Assembly: GCF_003033885.1 (NCBI RefSeq)
Contig: NZ_CP024081.1
Location: 1,121,970-1,185,969, forward strand
Reading direction: 5' to 3'
Length of the DNA stretch: 64,000 nucleotides
Source: Pseudomonas rhizophila
GTDB taxonomy: Bacteria; Pseudomonadota; Gammaproteobacteria; Pseudomonadales; Pseudomonadaceae
Position numbers and translations under genes: made by a program. Of the stretch, positions 1 to 7,841 are shown piece by piece. How positions within the stretch are numbered: the first letter of the stretch is position 1; every line of letters starts with the position of its first letter. The notes below the pieces were generated by a model that saw only the letters and a list, made by a program, of their open reading frames with translations, searched no databases and was not told the DNA's origin.

Positions 1-12
1 GTACTGATTGGC

Positions 13-555
13 ATGGCACTGTTAACGACGAGCGTTTTCTACCGCTTGAGTGTGCCGCTGCCGGAACGTCATCTGTGTTCCGCAGCCCGTTACGGCAGCA
101 ATCTGCCTGGGCGCATGGTGGATGTCCCGTTGAAGCTGGTCGATATCGAGAGGTCCGCAGACAGCATACCCGTCGGTGCGCATTTGATCAGTCCGCGCCG
201 ATTCTATATCCACCATGGAATTTATCTGGGCGGCGGAGAGGTGGCTCATTACTCGGGTTTCAGCAGCTCGTTTAGATCGGGTCCTATCGAAGTGACTGAT
301 CTGGAACACTTCGCTCTGGGCAAGCCGGTCTGGCGGTTTCAAGAGCAATGCAACTATTCCAGCCGTGAGATCGTTGATCGGGCGCGTTCAAGACTCGGTG
401 AAAACCGCTATCGGGTGTTCTCCAATAACTGCGAACACTTTTGCAGTTGGTGCATCAGTGGAGAAAGTTACAGCGCCCAAGTCAGTGCTTACTTGCGTCG
501 ACCCCGAGATGTATTGGCGTTGATTGATGCATTGGAACCACACTTTATTGCATAG
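13..555 (+). CDS. LRAT-like (NlpC/P60 superfamily) domain protein, 5' end uncertain
   Basis: The protein carries the signature of the lecithin:retinol acyltransferase-like permuted papain fold. A His-containing strand reads FYIHHGIYLGG (His67/His68 counted from the ATG at 13), a second His sits in EVAHYSGF (His79), and the nucleophile motif is NNCEHFCSW (Cys140). Bacterial proteins with this domain act on acyl or amide bonds, but the substrate here cannot be read from sequence. No signal peptide or membrane segment is obvious. The frame is open to the left edge of the window (codons GTA CTG ATT GGC precede the ATG), so the true start may lie outside; an internal ATG at 115 would still keep the whole catalytic domain. 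The gene ends about 90 bp before the response regulator. The family call is fairly safe; the function is unknown. Confidence 0.7.
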   Translation: MALLTTSVFYRLSVPLPERHLCSAARYGSNLPGRMVDVPLKLVDIERSADSIPVGAHLISPRRFYIHHGIYLGGGEVAHYSGFSSSFRSGPIEVTDLEHFALGKPVWRFQEQCNYSSREIVDRARSRLGENRYRVFSNNCEHFCSWCISGESYSAQVSAYLRRPRDVLALIDALEPHFIA

Positions 556-647
556 TTTATTGCTCTCCGAGCGCACCCGCCGGGGCGAACTCTGCAAGCA
601 AAAACGCTGTGCTACACTTTTTTCGTCCCCTCCCAAGAGGATCGTGC

Positions 648-1298
648 ATGAATGGCAATCCCTCGTCAGATGAGCCGGGCAGCCAGGGTTCTGTTGTGTT
701 TGTGGTGGATGACGATGCCTCCATGCGTGAGGCGTTAAGTAATCTTTTGCGCTCCGTCGGCATCCGTGTCGAGACGTTCGCCTCCACGACGGAGTTTCTG
801 CGCCAACCCAGGACAGCGGGCCCCAGTTGCCTGGTGCTGGATGTCCGGCTCCAAGGCAGCAGTGGCCTGGATTTCCAGAGCCAGTTGGTCGCCTCCAACG
901 CCAGTATCCCCATCATTTTCATTACCGGTCACGGTGACATCGAAATGTCGGTCAAGGCCATGAAGGCCGGCGCCGTGGATTTCCTGGCAAAACCCTTTCG
1001 CGAACAGGATCTGCTGGACGCTGTAACTGCCGCGCTTGAGGCCGACGTTCGGCGGCGCGAGATCGAACAGCAGTTTGCGGACCTGCACAGTCGCTATGCA
1101 ACGTTGACCACCCGCGAAAAAGAGGTGATGGCCCTGGCCGCCAAGGGCCTGATGAACAAGCAGATTGCCGGGCAGATGAACCTCAGCGAAATCACCGTGA
1201 AAATCCACCGCGCCCATGCCATGAAAAAAATGCAAGCCAAGTCTTTCGCCGACCTCGTTCGGATGGCCGAGTCTTTGGGTACCGCGCAAGGTCGTTGA
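648..1298 (+). CDS. FixJ/NarL-type two-component response regulator
   Basis: This 216-aa protein has an N-terminal receiver domain with the acidic pocket VVDDD, the phospho-acceptor Asp in LVLDVRL and the conserved Lys in LAKPF. A LuxR-type helix-turn-helix follows at the C-terminus (LTTREKEVMALAAKGLMNKQIA, then a recognition helix ending EITVKIHRAHAM). The ATG at 648 is preferred over a GTG at 609 because AAGAGGA lies just upstream at proper spacing. FixJ-type regulators usually pair with a PAS-containing histidine kinase, but no kinase is encoded next to it here; the partner may lie left of the window or elsewhere. It precedes a type I secretion operon by about 270 bp on the same strand, so control of that operon is possible but unproven. 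Confidence 0.85.
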   Translation: MNGNPSSDEPGSQGSVVFVVDDDASMREALSNLLRSVGIRVETFASTTEFLRQPRTAGPSCLVLDVRLQGSSGLDFQSQLVASNASIPIIFITGHGDIEMSVKAMKAGAVDFLAKPFREQDLLDAVTAALEADVRRREIEQQFADLHSRYATLTTREKEVMALAAKGLMNKQIAGQMNLSEITVKIHRAHAMKKMQAKSFADLVRMAESLGTAQGR

Positions 1299-1571
1299 CC
1301 TGCGCCAGCGCATCCCCCCCTTCGGTGCCGGTTCAAGATCGCACGCCGTCTGTCTTGAATGCCCCATCCTGTCCGTATTGAGGTGAAAACACCGGCCCCA
1401 CGCTGGCACTAACCCGTGGTTACGTTGTCAGTACTTGGCGTCTGTAGCGGCGAGGATCGACCCAGATAGCTGCACGTCAGCGACATGACGCACTTTTTTT
1501 TGACGCCTTCGGGCAAATAACTCGCGATGGATTGCGCCGGGACCGACTATTCCTTTGCGGGTTGATTCTCT

Positions 1572-3293
1572 ATGCGCTTTCTACTCGATCCGCGTCATGA
1601 CATTGATGCTGCCTTATTAAGTTACCGCCGGGTGTTCTGGTCGCTGGCGCTGTTCAGCGGCGTGATCAATCTGTTGGTGCTGGTGCCATCGCTGTACATG
1701 ATGCAGGTGTACGACCGGGTCCTGACCAGCCGCAACGAAACCACCCTGTTCATGCTGACCTTGATCGCCCTGGCGCTGTTTCTGTTCAGTGCCCTGATCG
1801 AGTGGGTTCGCGGCGAGGTGATGATTCGCATGAGTGCGGGGCTGGACGACGCCTTGGGTGAGCGAATTTTCGACGCCGCCTTCGCCCGCAGCCTGCGCGA
1901 GCACAACGCCAACCCGGCCCAGGTGCTCACTGATTTGGCGACGTTGCGCCAGTTGATCACCGGCCAGGGTCTGATCGCTTTGCTGGACGCGCCGTGGTTG
2001 CCGATCTTCCTGCTGGTGGCGTTTATTTTTCACCCTTGGTTCGGGATGTTGACCCTGGTGCTCGCCCTGGTGCTGATCGGCCTGGCGTTGTGGGGTGAGC
2101 TGGCGACTCGCGCCCGGTTGGGGGAAGCCAATCGCCTGGGGGTGCAGTCGTCTGTCTATGTCAACAGCACGCTCCACAATGCCGAGGTCATTCAGGCGCT
2201 GGGCATGCTCGGGCCGTTGCGCCAGCGCTGGAGCCTGCTGCAACAACGCATCATTGCCGCGCAGGCCCACGCCAGTGATCGTGGTGCCCGTATCACTTCT
2301 GCAACCCGTTTCGTGCGCATATCGGGACAGTCGCTGGCCCTGGGCCTGGGGGCGTTGCTGGTGCTCGAGGGGCAGATGTCGGCAGGCATGATGATCGCCA
2401 TGTCGCTGCTGCTGGGCCGCGCCCTGGCACCGGTGGAAATTGCCATCGGCTCCTGGAAACAGTTCAACGCCGGGCGTCAGAGCTATCAGCGTCTGAGCCA
2501 GCTACTTACCCAGCACCCCCGCGAGCGCCTGCGCATGCCCTTGCCGCCGCCCACCGGCGCGGTGCGCCTGGAGCAACTGTATGTCGGCCCGCCCGGCGCC
2601 TCGCAACCGATTGTGCGCGGGATCAATTTCAGCCTGGCCAAGGGCGAAGTGCTTGCCGTAGTCGGTCCCAGCGCCAGTGGCAAGTCGACGCTGGCCAGGG
2701 CGCTGGTCGGGGTATGGCCGGCCATCGGCGGTTCGGTGCGCCTGGATGACGCCGAGATCAGCCAGTGGTCCCATGATGCCCTGGGCCCGTACCTGGGTTA
2801 CTTGCCCCAGGACATCGAGCTGTTCGATGGCAGCGTTGCCGACAACATCGCCCGCTTCGGCGAGCAGGATGCCGACAAAATCATTGCCGCCGCTCGTCAC
2901 GCCGGCATTCACGAGATGATCCTCAGATTCCCCAAAGGTTATGACACGCCACTGGGCCCCGGTGGGCTGGGTTTGTCTGGCGGGCAGAAGCAACGCCTGG
3001 GCCTGGCCCGGGCACTTTACGGGCGCCCGTCGCTGATTGTGCTCGACGAGCCCAACTCCAACCTCGATGAAGCAGGTGAGCTGGCGCTGGTACAAGCGAT
3101 CAATGCGCTCAAGGCCGCCGGCAGTACCGTGGTGCTGATCACCCATCGACCCAATGTGCTGGCGGTGGTCGATCACATCCTGGTACTCAAGGACGGCGCC
3201 CAACAAGCCTTCGGCCCACGGGACCGGGTGCTCAAGGCATTGATGCCGGGGCCCAGGCCCGCTGCGGTGAGGGAGGCGGGCGAAGATGCGTGA
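1572..3293 (+). CDS. Type I secretion ABC transporter (PrtD/AprD-like ATPase-permease)
   Basis: This is the inner-membrane energising component of a type I secretion system (573 aa). The N-terminal half holds the transmembrane domain (hydrophobic stretches at roughly residues 20-60 and 130-180). The C-terminal half is the nucleotide-binding domain, with Walker A GPSASGKST, signature LSGGQKQRLG, Walker B LIVLDEPNSNLD and the H-loop His in LITHRP. There is no N-terminal C39 peptidase or C39-like domain, which matches the PrtD/HasD/AprD subfamily that exports RTX-type proteins with an uncleaved C-terminal signal. It overlaps the membrane-fusion gene by 8 bp, so the two are co-transcribed. The 273-bp gap upstream (1299-1571) contains no gene and no regulatory motif I could identify with confidence. 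Confidence 0.93.
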   Translation: MRFLLDPRHDIDAALLSYRRVFWSLALFSGVINLLVLVPSLYMMQVYDRVLTSRNETTLFMLTLIALALFLFSALIEWVRGEVMIRMSAGLDDALGERIFDAAFARSLREHNANPAQVLTDLATLRQLITGQGLIALLDAPWLPIFLLVAFIFHPWFGMLTLVLALVLIGLALWGELATRARLGEANRLGVQSSVYVNSTLHNAEVIQALGMLGPLRQRWSLLQQRIIAAQAHASDRGARITSATRFVRISGQSLALGLGALLVLEGQMSAGMMIAMSLLLGRALAPVEIAIGSWKQFNAGRQSYQRLSQLLTQHPRERLRMPLPPPTGAVRLEQLYVGPPGASQPIVRGINFSLAKGEVLAVVGPSASGKSTLARALVGVWPAIGGSVRLDDAEISQWSHDALGPYLGYLPQDIELFDGSVADNIARFGEQDADKIIAAARHAGIHEMILRFPKGYDTPLGPGGLGLSGGQKQRLGLARALYGRPSLIVLDEPNSNLDEAGELALVQAINALKAAGSTVVLITHRPNVLAVVDHILVLKDGAQQAFGPRDRVLKALMPGPRPAAVREAGEDA

Positions 3294-4656
3294 TCTGACC
3301 CCGGCTGCATCGGCGCACAGCGAGCAGCAGCTGAGCGTGCTCGACGCCAATACCCTGCCCAGCGCCAGTACCGATGCCAGCGGTGCTGCGCGGTATGGTG
3401 TGGGCTTCCTGGTCCTGACGCTGGGCGGCTTTTTGCTCTGGGCCTTCCTGGCACCCCTCGACCAGGGTGTCGTGGGCAGTGGCACCGTGGTGGTGGCGGG
3501 CGAGCGCAAGGCGGTGCAGTCGTTGGTCGGCGGGGTAGTGGACCAGCTGCTGGTCAGCGATGGCGATCGAGTCAGCCAGGGGCAGTTGCTGGTGCAGCTC
3601 AATACCGTGCAAGCGCAGTCGCAACTGGACGTGACCCTGGGCAAGTTGCTCAACGATCGCAGCATTGAAGCGCGGTTGATTGCCGAGCGTCTGGGCAGCG
3701 CCGAGATCCAATGGCCGGCTGAATTGCTGGCGCGCGCCGACGAGCCGCGGGTCAAGGCCGCCATGGCCTTGCAAAACCAGTTGTTTCTGACCCGCCGCGC
3801 GGAGCTGGGTAGCCGTTTGCAGATCATCGAACACGAGGTCGCGGCGCTGCAGCAGCAATTGCAGGGCTATGAAGGCGTCAAGCGTAACTACGACGCGCAG
3901 ATGCGCTTTCAGCAACAGGAGCTCGAAGGCCTGCGCGAGCTGGCCCGTGAGGGTTATGTTCCGCGCAACAAACTCTTCGAGGCCGAGCGCAACGCCGCCC
4001 AACTGGCCGGCCAGATTGCCTCCGGCGTGGGCGATGTCGGGCGGACCCGCCAGGCCATCAACGAAAGCAGGCTCAAGGCGTTGCAAGTGCAGCAGGAGTT
4101 TCGTCGCGATGCTGAAACCCAGCTCAGCGAGGTCTCCGCCGAGGCGGCCGGTTATGCCGATCAGATGCGTGCCTTGCAATTTGAAGTCGACAACGGCGCT
4201 ATCCGTGCGCCAGTGGCCGGGCAGGTCATGGACGTGAGCCTGCATACCGTTGGCGGCGTGGCCCAGGCCGGACAAACCCTGATGCAGGTGGTACCGCTGG
4301 ATGCGCCAATGGCGATTACCGCGCGTTTCGAGCCGTTGATGGCCAACAAGTTGCGCCCGGGGTTGCCGGTGCATGTGCATTTCACCGCGCTGCAACGGGT
4401 GGATACGCCGACGGTAACCGGCACCGTGAGTACGGTGTCGGCCGACCAGTTGATCGATGAGCAGACGCACTTGCCGTACTTCTCCGCCAAGGTCGAGATT
4501 CCCGCCGACACGGTCGCCTCGTTGCAGGCCGCCGGGTTGTGGGTGCGTCCGGGCATGCTGGCCGATGTGACGGTGGTCACGGGGGAGCGCACCTTCATGA
4601 ATTACCTGATGAAACCGTTGCGCGAACGCTTGCTGGCAGCCTTCAAAGAGGAATGA
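3286..4656 (+). CDS. Type I secretion membrane-fusion protein (HlyD/AprE family)
   Basis: This periplasmic adaptor (456 aa) bridges the ABC exporter to the outer-membrane channel. One transmembrane helix lies near the N-terminus (about residues 45-65, FLVLTLGGFLLWAFLAPL). It is followed by a biotinyl-lipoyl-like region (GTVVVAGERKAVQSLVGGVV), a long alpha-helical hairpin rich in Gln/Glu/Leu (about 110-290), and a C-terminal beta-barrel domain with IRAPVAGQVMDV, the usual HlyD motif. The start ATG at 3286 is preceded by GGGAGG and overlaps the ABC gene. The stop codon abuts the start of the TolC-like gene, consistent with a three-gene operon. Length and organisation are normal for the AprE/PrtE family. 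Confidence 0.93.
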   Translation: MRDLTPAASAHSEQQLSVLDANTLPSASTDASGAARYGVGFLVLTLGGFLLWAFLAPLDQGVVGSGTVVVAGERKAVQSLVGGVVDQLLVSDGDRVSQGQLLVQLNTVQAQSQLDVTLGKLLNDRSIEARLIAERLGSAEIQWPAELLARADEPRVKAAMALQNQLFLTRRAELGSRLQIIEHEVAALQQQLQGYEGVKRNYDAQMRFQQQELEGLRELAREGYVPRNKLFEAERNAAQLAGQIASGVGDVGRTRQAINESRLKALQVQQEFRRDAETQLSEVSAEAAGYADQMRALQFEVDNGAIRAPVAGQVMDVSLHTVGGVAQAGQTLMQVVPLDAPMAITARFEPLMANKLRPGLPVHVHFTALQRVDTPTVTGTVSTVSADQLIDEQTHLPYFSAKVEIPADTVASLQAAGLWVRPGMLADVTVVTGERTFMNYLMKPLRERLLAAFKEE

Positions 4657-4658
4657 GC

Positions 4659-6008
4659 ATGATCGACCGATGCCGTTACAGCGCTCGCGTGCTGCTGAGG
4701 CTGTGCTCCAGTTGGGCGATGCTCAATGTCGCCTGGGCCGCCGACGGTGGCCTGAGCCTGACCGCGGCGTACGATGCCTCCCGCCTCAATGACCCGACTT
4801 TGCAGTCAGCCACCCATGCTTATGATGCCTCGCGGCAGGAAGAAGCGATTGGCCGTGGCGGCCTCTATCCGCAAGTGTCGCTGACTTCGCGTTATGGCCG
4901 CGGTGGGCGGACTGATGGCGGTGACGACAGCGGCTACGTCAACAGCAACGATTACCAGGCCAACAACGTCACCCTGGCGGCGCAGCAAGCGCTCTACGAC
5001 AAGGCGCGCTGGGCGGCGTATCAGGAAGGCAAGGCACGAGGGCAACTGGGCAGTCAGCTTTTCGACGTCGCCGGCCAGACGCTGTTCGACCGGGTTGCCA
5101 AGGGCTACTTCGACGTCGCCCGGGCGGAAAACGAGATCAAGTTGATCGCCCAGCAAAAAGCCGCCATCCACGGGTTGGTCATCCAGAGCAAAAAACTCTT
5201 CGAGGGTGGCCAGGGCGCGATCACCGATATCGATGAAGCCCAGGCGCGGCTTGATCTGGTCGAGGCCCAGGAGGCCGAAGCCGAGGCTCGTCGCGTGGCC
5301 GCGCTGCGGGCGTTGTCCGGTCGTGCCAATGTGCCCATCGATGACATTGCGCCGATGCGCGAGGAGCTTGCCGCCGGCAGCCCGATCCCTCCCGAGCAGG
5401 ACCTGCCGTACTGGACGGCGATTGCCCGCGAGGCCAGCCCCGAGCTGGCGGCCCGGCTGGCGGCGGTGAAAGTGGCCGAGGCCCAGGCCGACAGCCAGCG
5501 CGCCGGGCATTATCCGACCTTGGCACTGACCACTCAGTTGACTCGCCGGGAAACCCGCCAGTACCAGGAACTTGACCCGCGCCAGGACACCTATTACGTG
5601 GGGCTGCAACTGGACATTCCGTTGTATCGCGGCGGGGCGGTGCGAGCGTCGGTGGCCAAGGCCCAGGCGCAACTGGCCGGTGCGCAGTCGGACTATGACG
5701 TGCAACGCCAGCAGTTGGCCGAGACGATCGAAACCGATTACCTGGGCGTGGTGGCCGGCTTCGCCAAAAGCAAGGCGATGCAGCGCGCAGTGGAGTCCAA
5801 CCAGCGGGCACTGGCTTCGACGGAAAAAGGCTTCCAGGGCGGTGTGCGCTCCACGGTGGACATCCTTGATGCGCAACAACGGTTATTCCAGGCCCGTCGG
5901 GACCTGCTCAACACCAAGCTGGACATGCTGCAAAGCTATGTGAGCCTGCATACCCACACCGGCCAGATGAACCGCGCAGTCCTGGAGCAGGTGCAAAGCC
6001 TGTTTTGA
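4659..6008 (+). CDS. TolC-family outer-membrane channel of the type I system (AprF-like)
   Basis: This outer-membrane efflux protein (about 449 aa) has the two OEP repeats typical of TolC/PrtF/AprF. An N-terminal signal peptide ends near AWA-ADG. The start is taken at the ATG at 4659 because AAAGAGGA (4645-4652) lies 6 nt upstream; an in-frame ATG at 4653 directly abuts that Shine-Dalgarno. Recognisable family features include LTAAYDASRLNDPTLQ near the mature N-terminus and DTYYVGLQLDIPLYRGG in the second half. It completes the ABC-HlyD-TolC export machine. A strong hairpin 50 bp downstream probably ends the transcript. No RTX protein, protease or HasA-type haemophore is encoded alongside, so the exported substrate is not in this window. 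Confidence 0.92.
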   Translation: MIDRCRYSARVLLRLCSSWAMLNVAWAADGGLSLTAAYDASRLNDPTLQSATHAYDASRQEEAIGRGGLYPQVSLTSRYGRGGRTDGGDDSGYVNSNDYQANNVTLAAQQALYDKARWAAYQEGKARGQLGSQLFDVAGQTLFDRVAKGYFDVARAENEIKLIAQQKAAIHGLVIQSKKLFEGGQGAITDIDEAQARLDLVEAQEAEAEARRVAALRALSGRANVPIDDIAPMREELAAGSPIPPEQDLPYWTAIAREASPELAARLAAVKVAEAQADSQRAGHYPTLALTTQLTRRETRQYQELDPRQDTYYVGLQLDIPLYRGGAVRASVAKAQAQLAGAQSDYDVQRQQLAETIETDYLGVVAGFAKSKAMQRAVESNQRALASTEKGFQGGVRSTVDILDAQQRLFQARRDLLNTKLDMLQSYVSLHTHTGQMNRAVLEQVQSLF

Positions 6009-6054
6009 GGTGCGTAGGGGCTCCAGCACTTTTAACGTTGCAACGCACTCCTGC

Positions 6055-6078
6055 GGCCAGGGAGCAAGTTCCCTGGCC
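6055..6078. terminator. Hairpin between convergent genes, REP-like
   Basis: Perfect 9-bp arms GGCCAGGGA and TCCCTGGCC flank a GCAAGT loop between the stop of the TolC-like gene (6008) and the stop of the minus-strand gene (6090). It can serve as a bidirectional terminator. The same core (GGCCAGGGAGC...CTCCCTGGCC) recurs at 47895-47923, so it is also a member of a dispersed REP-like family. Confidence 0.6.
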
Positions 6079-6089
6079 ACAAACAGGGG

Positions 6090-6431
6090 TTATCTGGGCA
6101 GCGGCGAGGGGCTGGCCGGGACCGGCGGTCTCTGGGGCTTGACCGAGGTGCCAAACGTATTACCCATGCGCACGCTGGTGGCCGCTGGGGTCGCCAGGCC
6201 GATGCTGTTCGGCGCGCGTTTGTTAACGGGCACATTCAAGGCCTCTTGCGTGCGTTGCGCGGCCGCCGCGGCCTGCGGATCATTGCCCATTTGTCGGCTG
6301 AGGCAGTTGTAGTCCGCGGTTCTGTAGCCACCCACGGTCACCTCGATACACGCCGGTACCTCTTCGCCATGGGCCCAAGGCTGGGCCATGAGCAGTCCGA
6401 GGCCCGCCATCATTTTCATCCACTGTTTCAT
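6090..6431 (-). CDS. Small secreted protein of unknown function, divergent from vreA
   Basis: This 113-aa protein begins with a signal peptide (KMMAGLGLLMAQPWAHG) and is preceded by GGAGG at good spacing. The short mature part has two cysteines (PACIEV and DYNCLS) and a Pro/Ala-rich tail. I do not recognise a family. The gene is transcribed away from vreA and shares its 138-bp promoter region, which contains a Pho box at 6510-6527 that could act in both directions. A phosphate-starvation-induced envelope or secreted protein tied to the VreAIR module is therefore plausible, but this is context only. Confidence 0.7.
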   Translation of the reverse strand: MKQWMKMMAGLGLLMAQPWAHGEEVPACIEVTVGGYRTADYNCLSRQMGNDPQAAAAAQRTQEALNVPVNKRAPNSIGLATPAATSVRMGNTFGTSVKPQRPPVPASPSPLPR

Positions 6432-6509
6432 TGTCGACCTCCTGGCCCGCCCAGAAGGCGGTTCGCTGTCAGAGCACGAGTTTAGTGGGGTCCGAGGGAT
6501 TTGTATCAG

Positions 6510-6527
6510 TTGTCATACGACATTCAT
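6510..6527 (+). promoter_or_regulatory. Putative Pho box upstream of vreA
   Basis: TTGTCAT (6510-6516) and CATTCAT (6521-6527) are separated by 4 bp, matching the PhoB direct-repeat layout (CTGTCAT-N4-CTGTCAT) at 6/7 and 5/7 positions. The pattern TTGTCAT-N6-TTCAT is identical to that on the opposite strand of the elements upstream of pdtA (21161) and phdA (34068). It sits between the divergent 6431 and vreA genes. Confidence 0.55.
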
Positions 6528-6569
6528 AAACAGCCCTCAGGATGACGGTTTTCAACGGATACGTCAGTC

Positions 6570-7268
6570 GTGCAGCAAGGCAGAGCCGGGGGCGGACGCA
6601 GGCGTGGATTGGCCAGGTCACCCTTGGGGGGGCTGATGGCGTTGTTGTGGTTGCTGGCCGCGCCGATCCAGGCGAACAGCCTGGTGGAGCTGGACATCGC
6701 CCCGCAGGAACTGACCACGGCGCTGGAGCAATTCAGTCGGGCGACGGGTATGGCGGTGCTGGTGGATCAGCAACTATCCAGCCAGCGCCATACGCTGGGC
6801 GTCCAGGGACTGTTCACCGCTTCTCAAGGGCTCAATGTGTTGCTTCGCGGCACCGGGCTCGCGGCGCATTACGCCCGAGCGGATGCGTTCACGTTGCAAC
6901 CGGTGCGGGTCCACGAGGTGCCGCTGCCTTCCGGCGCGGCCCCGGGCTTGAGCGACAGCAACTATGCGGCGGCGATCCAAACGGTCATCCAGCGCAACTT
7001 GTGCCGTTCACCACTCACCCGCCCGGGAAGTTTTCGGGCGGTGCTGCAAGTGTGGATCGGCCGGGACGGCGTGGTTCAGCATAGCCGCCTGGTCAGTTCC
7101 ACAGGCGATCCGATGCGTGACAAGGCCTTGGTCAACAGTTTGCAAAACCTCAGGATCGACCGCCCGGCGCCCAGTTCATTGCGCCAACCGGTAACCCTGC
7201 TTTTATTACCCGACTCATCAGGAACAAGCATGGAGTGCACAGCAGGGGAAGGGGTTTTGGGGCGATGA
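6570..7268 (+). CDS. vreA: VreA: receptor-like STN protein of a PUMA3-type cell-surface signalling system
   Basis: This secreted protein (up to 232 aa) has a hydrophobic signal segment (LMALLWLLAAPIQA) and a secretin/TonB short N-terminal (STN) domain at about residues 37-115 (LVELDIAPQELTTALEQF...LLRGTGLAAHY). The C-terminal region resembles a TonB C-terminal domain (FRAVLQVWIGRDGVVQHSRL...RDKALVNSLQNLRI). Unlike ordinary FecA/FpvA receptors it has no beta-barrel and no plug, which is the hallmark of VreA in the P. aeruginosa PUMA3 system. It presumably relays a periplasmic or outer-membrane signal to the anti-sigma factor VreR. The frame begins with GTG at 6570; an in-frame ATG at 6636 after GGGGG is an alternative that leaves a cleaner signal peptide. 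Its stop overlaps the vreI start (ATGA). Confidence 0.85.
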   Translation: MQQGRAGGGRRRGLARSPLGGLMALLWLLAAPIQANSLVELDIAPQELTTALEQFSRATGMAVLVDQQLSSQRHTLGVQGLFTASQGLNVLLRGTGLAAHYARADAFTLQPVRVHEVPLPSGAAPGLSDSNYAAAIQTVIQRNLCRSPLTRPGSFRAVLQVWIGRDGVVQHSRLVSSTGDPMRDKALVNSLQNLRIDRPAPSSLRQPVTLLLLPDSSGTSMECTAGEGVLGR

Positions 7269-7810
7269 AACACTCTGGTCGCAGCCCGTTGGTCAAGTTG
7301 TTCCTCACCTCTTATGAGGATTTCAAGGTGCGCCTGCGCAAGCGCCTGGGCTCCGAGGAACTGGCCAACGATGTGCTGCATGAAACCTACTTGCGGGTCG
7401 ATCGCATGGTCGAGACGCCGGACATCGCCCAGCCCAGTGCCTATCTCTATCGAATGGCGCTGAACATTGCCGCCGACCGTCGGCAGGCCGATGCTCGCCT
7501 GCTCACCGGCAGCGAAATCGAGGACTTGCTGCAGATTTCCGATGAAGCGCTGGATCCGGCCCGGGTGGTGGGGGGGCAGAAGGAATTGCAGACCCTGCTC
7601 AAGGCCCTGTATGAACTACCGGCGCGGCGTCGCAGGATTTTCATTGCCGCGCGTCTGGAGGAAGCGCCGCACCTGGAAATATCCCAACGTTTCGGCATCT
7701 CCACGCGCATGGTAGAGAAGGAAATCAAGGCCGCGCTGGGGCATTGCGCCCTGCGCCTGGAAAGAAAAGTGATTCAGCGGTTCGGTCCCGGCGCGGGAAA
7801 ACAGTCTTGA
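7265..7810 (+). CDS. vreI: VreI: ECF sigma factor (FecI-like)
   Basis: This 181-aa iron-starvation-type ECF sigma factor has a sigma2 region (SEELANDVLHETYLRV, then QPSAYLYRMALNIAADRRQ) and a sigma4 region (LYELPARRRRIFIAARLEEAPHLEIS, then FGISTRMVEKEIKAAL). The ATG at 7265 overlaps the vreA stop in ATGA, the usual translational coupling. By analogy with P. aeruginosa PUMA3 it directs RNA polymerase to the hxc, pdtA, phdA and exbB2 promoters together with PhoB, and is held inactive by the membrane anti-sigma VreR encoded just downstream. The putative target element upstream of pdtA and phdA is described at 21161 and 34068. Confidence 0.9.
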   Translation: MKHSGRSPLVKLFLTSYEDFKVRLRKRLGSEELANDVLHETYLRVDRMVETPDIAQPSAYLYRMALNIAADRRQADARLLTGSEIEDLLQISDEALDPARVVGGQKELQTLLKALYELPARRRRIFIAARLEEAPHLEISQRFGISTRMVEKEIKAALGHCALRLERKVIQRFGPGAGKQS

Positions 7811-7841
7811 GAGTAGAGACCAGACCAATTCGTGAGTATGT

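Noticed and set aside
609..647. GTG start for the response regulator
   Set aside because: AAGAGGA is placed for the ATG at 648, and the extra 13 residues do not belong to a receiver domain.
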